Below are positions 5,159 to 7,054 of a DNA stretch of 7,054 nt, in pieces. The notes beneath the pieces were generated by a model. The model worked only from the letters and a program-made list of their open reading frames with translations. It had not been told where the DNA came from and did no database searches. The translations under genes were made by a program, and so were the position numbers. Numbering within the stretch: the first letter of the stretch is position 1; each line of letters begins with the position of its first letter. Origin of the DNA: an uncultured Methylobacter sp. GTDB taxonomy: Bacteria > Pseudomonadota > Gammaproteobacteria > Methylococcales > Methylomonadaceae. The stretch is taken from assembly GCA_903831545.1 (NCBI GenBank), contig CAIKYI010000620.1, positions 1 through 7,054 of the forward strand, in the 5' to 3' direction.

Positions 5159-6274
5159 TTAATTATCGGTTTCTGACAGCATCATGTTGTCATTACCAAA
5201 ACCACCAGCCGTTTCAGACCCCAACTTGATCATCAGACGGACTTCATTACGTGAATCCGCCGAGTTAAGCGCGTCTTCATAACTTATTTTTCCTGTTATG
5301 TATAAATCATAAAGTGACTGGTCAAAGGTCTGCATACCGTGTTCACGGGAATCTTTCATTAATTCCTTGAGTTTGGTAATTTCACCTTTACGGATGTAAT
5401 CCTTGGCTAAAGGTGTATTAATCAATATTTCAACCGCCGGATATCGGCCCAGCCCGTCAGCTCGTTTTATCAATTGCTGAGCCACAATGCCGCGCAAATT
5501 CAGCGACAAATCCATATATAGCTGACTATGCATTTCATCGGGAAAGAAATGCATGATCCGGTCCAAAGCCTGATTGGCATTATTGGCATGCAGTGTAGAC
5601 AGACATAAATGGCCGGTTTCAGCAAACGTAATCGCATTCTGCATGGTTTCCCGCGACCTGATTTCACCAATGAGTATCACATCGGGCGCTTGGCGCAGGG
5701 TGTTTTTCAGGGCAACTTCGTAAGACTCGGTATCAATCCCCACTTCACGTTGAGTGACAATACACCCCAGATGCGGATGTTGAAACTCGATAGGATCTTC
5801 GATAGTAATGATATGGCCACTGCTGTTCTGATTGCGGTACTTAATCAGAGACGCCAGCGAGGTTGACTTTCCGGTACCCGTTGCGCCCACAAATAAAACC
5901 AGTCCACGCTTGGCCATGATTAAATCTTTTAATATCGGCGGCAAATTCAAGGACTCGGCATCAGGAATATCGTTTTCAATGCGCCGCAACACCATGCCTG
6001 CCGTATCGCGTTGGGTAAAAGCGCTGACCCGGAACCGGCCCAGATTTTTAACACCGAGCGCATATTGGCACTCTTTGGTATTTTCAAACTCGTCCCGCTG
6101 GCGCTGGTTCATAATGCCCTGCACCAGCATTAAGGCCTGTTCCGGAGTCAACGGTGTTTTGGAAACCTCAAGCAGTTTGCCATCGACCTTTATAGTCGGT
6201 GCCCTGCCGGCGGTTATAAATAAATCAGATGCTTTTTTTTGCACCATCAGTTGAAGCAGCGCGTTAAAGTCCAT
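5159..6274 (-). CDS. pilU: PilU, type IV pilus retraction ATPase (PilT-dependent)
   Basis: The product has 371 residues and is a GspE/PilT-type hexameric ATPase acting on the cytoplasmic face of the type IV pilus base. The N-terminal PAS-like domain covers about residues 1-100 (ASDLFITAGRAP, 15-26). The ATPase core has Walker A GATGTGKST (130-138), the Asp box TIEDPIEF (157-164), Walker B DVILIGEIR (198-206) and the His box TGHLCLSTLH (220-229). It is PilU and not a second PilT: where PilT has AIRNLIRE it has LAKDYIRKGE (289-298). It also carries a longer C-terminal tail and IIAQQ-like helices (IVAQQLIKR, 263-271). In studied species PilU alone cannot retract pili but boosts PilT-driven retraction under load. 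The ATG at 6274 has AGGA 6 nt upstream, overlapping the pilT stop, so translation is coupled to pilT. Confidence 0.95.
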   Translation of the reverse strand: MDFNALLQLMVQKKASDLFITAGRAPTIKVDGKLLEVSKTPLTPEQALMLVQGIMNQRQRDEFENTKECQYALGVKNLGRFRVSAFTQRDTAGMVLRRIENDIPDAESLNLPPILKDLIMAKRGLVLFVGATGTGKSTSLASLIKYRNQNSSGHIITIEDPIEFQHPHLGCIVTQREVGIDTESYEVALKNTLRQAPDVILIGEIRSRETMQNAITFAETGHLCLSTLHANNANQALDRIMHFFPDEMHSQLYMDLSLNLRGIVAQQLIKRADGLGRYPAVEILINTPLAKDYIRKGEITKLKELMKDSREHGMQTFDQSLYDLYITGKISYEDALNSADSRNEVRLMIKLGSETAGGFGNDNMMLSETDN

Positions 6275-6280
6275 AATCTT

Positions 6281-6284
6281 TCCT
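6281..6284 (-). promoter_or_regulatory. pilU ribosome binding site overlapping the pilT stop codon
   Basis: On the minus strand AGGA ends 6 nt before the pilU ATG and shares two bases with the pilT TAG (6285-6283). Ribosomes ending pilT are placed to re-initiate on pilU. Confidence 0.75.
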
Positions 6285-7054
6285 AGCGGAACATATCTTT
6301 ATTAACGGCCTTTTCCATAGCCTGCTTTGCGGTAATAATTCCTTTATCAACCAGTTCTTTCATATTTTGATCCAAGGTCTGCATGCCATCCTTGCGACCG
6401 GTTTGAATCGCAGAATACATTTGCGCAACTTTGGCTTCACGAATCAGATTTCGGATAGCCGACGTACCCACCATAATTTCATGTGCAGCAACCCGGCCTC
6501 CGCCGTTTTTCTTTAGCAAGGTTTGAGAAATAACCGCCTGCAGTGATTCTGAAAGCATGGCGCGAATCATGTCCTTTTCAGCGGCAGGAAATACGTCGAT
6601 AATCCGGTCTATGGTTTTAGCCGCAGACGTTGTATGCAACGTGCCAAACACAAGGTGACCGGTTTCTGCTGCGGTCATTGCCAGACGGATAGTTTCAAGA
6701 TCGCGCATTTCACCGACCAGAATGATGTCAGGATCTTCCCGCAACGCAGAACGCAAGGCCTCGTTAAAGCCGTGGGTATCACGATGAACTTCACGCTGAT
6801 TGATCAAACACTTCTGACTTTGGTGAACAAATTCGATGGGGTCTTCAACGGTCAAAATATGCGCGTAATCATTGCAGTTAATATGATTGATCATCGCGGC
6901 GAGTGTGGTTGATTTGCCTGAACCTGTCGGCCCGGTTACTAAAATAAGTCCACGCGGTTTTCTGGTTAATTCTTCAAAAAATTTGGGTGCGTTCAAGTCT
7001 TCCAAGGTCAATACTTTTGAGGGAATCGTTCTAAAAACACCGGCTGCGCCACGC
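6283..7054 (-). CDS. pilT: PilT, type IV pilus retraction ATPase (5' end outside window)
   Basis: This motor ATPase drives type IV pilus disassembly and retraction, giving twitching motility and DNA uptake. The reading frame is open to the right edge (first codon 7053-7051), so only the last 256 residues are present. With a usual length near 344, about 88 N-terminal residues are missing. The visible N-terminus continues the family block VFRTIPSKV...TLEDL. In local numbering from the edge, Walker A is GPTGSGKST (41-49), the Asp box TVEDPIEF (68-75), Walker B DIILVGEMRD (109-118) and the His box TGHLVFGTLH (131-140). The retraction signature AIRNLIRE (199-206) is intact, which separates it from PilU and PilB. 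The TTG at 7011 is an internal leucine codon, not the start. pilU follows after 8 bp in the same orientation, the standard pilTU arrangement. Confidence 0.96.
   Translation of the reverse strand, partial: RGAAGVFRTIPSKVLTLEDLNAPKFFEELTRKPRGLILVTGPTGSGKSTTLAAMINHINCNDYAHILTVEDPIEFVHQSQKCLINQREVHRDTHGFNEALRSALREDPDIILVGEMRDLETIRLAMTAAETGHLVFGTLHTTSAAKTIDRIIDVFPAAEKDMIRAMLSESLQAVISQTLLKKNGGGRVAAHEIMVGTSAIRNLIREAKVAQMYSAIQTGRKDGMQTLDQNMKELVDKGIITAKQAMEKAVNKDMFR

Noticed and set aside
7009..7011. PilT starting at 7011
   Set aside because: The codon is TTG, the frame stays open to the edge, and the upstream codons encode the conserved PilT block ending FRTIPSKV.

Overview
The window reads as chromosomal DNA from a Gram-negative gammaproteobacterium of moderate GC content. 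PilT and PilU retraction ATPases sit in tandem, purC is of the long (about 300-residue) type, and the gaps hold REP-type palindromes ending in CTCCTACC or CTCCCACG. A methanotroph-like (Methylococcales) or related lineage is my best guess; this is an inference from overall style, not from a marker gene. There is no rRNA, tRNA, CRISPR array, transposase or phage gene.

Layout. Positions 1-217 are non-coding up to a ribosome binding site. Positions 218-973 (+) encode a multi-spanning membrane protein resembling the uncharacterised DUF5765 family. Positions 974-1163 hold a roughly 160-bp structured repeat between that gene and the convergent amrS. Positions 1164-2249 (-) are amrS, a radical SAM enzyme. 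After a 262-bp divergent spacer come amrB (2512-3291, +; MEMO1-like) and amrA (3278-3850, +; AMMECR1-like), which overlap by 14 bp. Together amrS, amrB and amrA form a complete 'AmmeMemoRadiSam' module, a conserved three-gene set whose biochemical role is still unknown to me. Positions 3851-4106 contain a REP element and a second, different inverted repeat. Then three minus-strand genes follow: purC (4107-5000), pilU (5159-6274) and the 3' part of pilT (6283 to the right edge).

How the genes relate. AmrS, AmrB and AmrA probably act together: a radical SAM enzyme with two extra cysteine clusters, a metal-site protein and a small AMMECR1 protein that may handle the same substrate. PilT and PilU are hexameric ATPases that power type IV pilus retraction and are translationally coupled here. 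PurC carries out a purine biosynthesis step and probably has its own promoter downstream of pilU; a perfect 16-bp palindrome lies at that candidate promoter.

The least ordinary content is the AmmeMemoRadiSam locus, the unknown membrane protein beside it, and four distinct structured repeats in the intergenic gaps. I found no clear evidence of a wholly undescribed multi-gene system. The AmmeMemoRadiSam module is the best candidate for unresolved biology.
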